From CAMLHU01 sp039917855 (lineage in GTDB: Bacteria > Gemmatimonadota > Gemmatimonadetes > Gemmatimonadales > GWC2-71-9), in NCBI GenBank assembly GCA_039917855.1, contig JBDSIR010000079.1, positions 1-28,431 of the forward strand: DNA of 28,431 nucleotides, written 5' to 3'. The notes beneath the pieces are model-generated. The model was given only the letters and a program-made list of their open reading frames with translations, made no database searches and had not been told where the DNA came from. The position numbers and the translations under genes were made by a program. Shown one piece after another: positions 27,875 to 28,431 of this stretch (position 1 is the first letter of the stretch; every line of letters starts with the position of its first letter).

Positions 27875-28431
27875 CGCTGGATCGCCGCCCTCGCCCTGTT
27901 CGTCGCGACCACGGCGGCCGCACAGGCCCCGAGTCCGACGCCAGCCCTGATCCCCTGGCCGGCGTCGTATCGGGCCGATTCCGGGCGCTGGGTCCCGGGG
28001 CGCTCGATCGCGGTGACGCTCCCTGCCGGTACCACTGCCGAATCACGACGCGTGGGGCGACTGACCCGCGAGGCGTTGCAGGAGAGTTTCGGGATCCCCA
28101 CGCACCTGGCGGCAGCCGGGAGGCGCGCCGATGTGATCGTGCGGCTGCGCCCGGGACCGGACTCTCTCCGCGAGAGCTACCATCTGCAGGTCACCCCACG
28201 CGGCGTTCTGCTCGAAGCGCGCGCCGGCGCAGGTGTGTTCTACGGGCTGCAAACGCTGCGGCAGCTCGCCGCCTCCGAGGGCAATGGTGCCGGGCGAGGT
28301 CTGCCGGCCGTCGACATCCACGACCGCCCTCGATTCGCGTGGCGTGGCCTCCACCTCGACGTGGGCCGCCACTTCTTCACCATCGACTTCGTGGAGCGCT
28401 ACATCGACCTGATGGCGCGCTACAAGTACAA
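27875..28431 (+). CDS. GH20 beta-N-acetylhexosaminidase, 3' end outside the window, start codon not found
   Basis: The frame encodes a signal-like segment (WIAALALFVATTAAAQA), then LIPWPASYR, a GH20b domain (YHLQVTPRGVLLEARAGAG, then FYGLQTLRQL) and the opening of the catalytic barrel (RPRFAWRGLHLDVGRHFF, then DFVERYIDLMARYKYN). This is a clear family 20 beginning; the catalytic Asp-Glu pair would be downstream. The enzyme releases terminal N-acetylhexosamine from chitin, peptidoglycan or glycans outside the cytoplasm. No ATG, GTG or TTG lies in frame between the preceding stop (27734-27736) and the domain; the first GTG is at 28013, inside the mature protein. The palindromic repeat ends just before the signal segment. 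The start given is only the first visibly coding codon. Confidence 0.85.

Overview
The window is high-GC bacterial chromosome, densely packed with short, often overlapping genes (ATGA, GTGA and TTGA stop/start overlaps). Shine-Dalgarno sites are present on some genes and absent on others, and at least two genes have a -10 box directly before the start codon, as in leaderless transcripts. The gene content (KamA-type radical SAM enzyme, HrpB, DUF4440 and DinB proteins, many serine hydrolases, Tat and lipoprotein secretion, GH20) and the style suggest a Gemmatimonadota-like environmental bacterium. That placement is an inference; no rRNA or other marker in the window proves it. No tRNA, rRNA, CRISPR array, transposase or integrase was found.

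Layout: (1) 1-621, the 3' part of thyX, followed by a strong terminator and a pair of inverted heptamer arrays. (2) 796-4747, a promoter, a terminator-like leader hairpin, and a four-gene operon: two ATP-grasp ligases, a GNAT acetyltransferase and lysine 2,3-aminomutase. The first three genes overlap and KamA follows after 14 bases; the unit ends in an intrinsic terminator. This is the best candidate for an undescribed pathway, probably an acylated, amide-linked beta-lysine compound. (3) 4808-8532, a secreted hypothetical protein, a GNAT protein, then a run of DUF4440 lipoprotein, VOC protein, ABM monooxygenase-like protein and a lipoprotein with the complete copper ligand set of NirK-type nitrite reductase. 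(4) 8713-13851, a secreted nuclease, an esterase, small membrane proteins, a DinB protein, a CoA-transferase and another VOC protein. (5) 14044-17532, an FAD amine oxidase-like protein, a beta-lactamase-fold lipoprotein, a coiled-coil protein and a Tat-exported DsrE-like protein. (6) 17538-22576 on the minus strand: cutC, a secreted serine hydrolase and the helicase hrpB. (7) 22676-28431: a YdcZ-like transporter, a damaged DUF1801 gene, a cation/proton antiporter, a GyrI-like protein between two copies of a 234-bp element, a Tat-exported sugar isomerase-like protein and the 5' part of a GH20 hexosaminidase.

The second theme is repeats without transposases. Four elements with related termini (outer motif close to TTCACCACGGAG) sit just upstream of, or overlap, plus-strand gene starts. 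A 234-bp element with terminal inverted repeats occurs twice at roughly 93% identity. C/G-rich palindromes lie between genes at three places. Arrays of about four units of 6-8 bp lie both next to terminators and in frame inside hrpB and a signal peptide. Several have reshaped genes: one element encodes much of a lipoprotein signal peptide, an octamer array encodes part of another signal peptide, and a palindrome abuts GH20 where its start codon should be.
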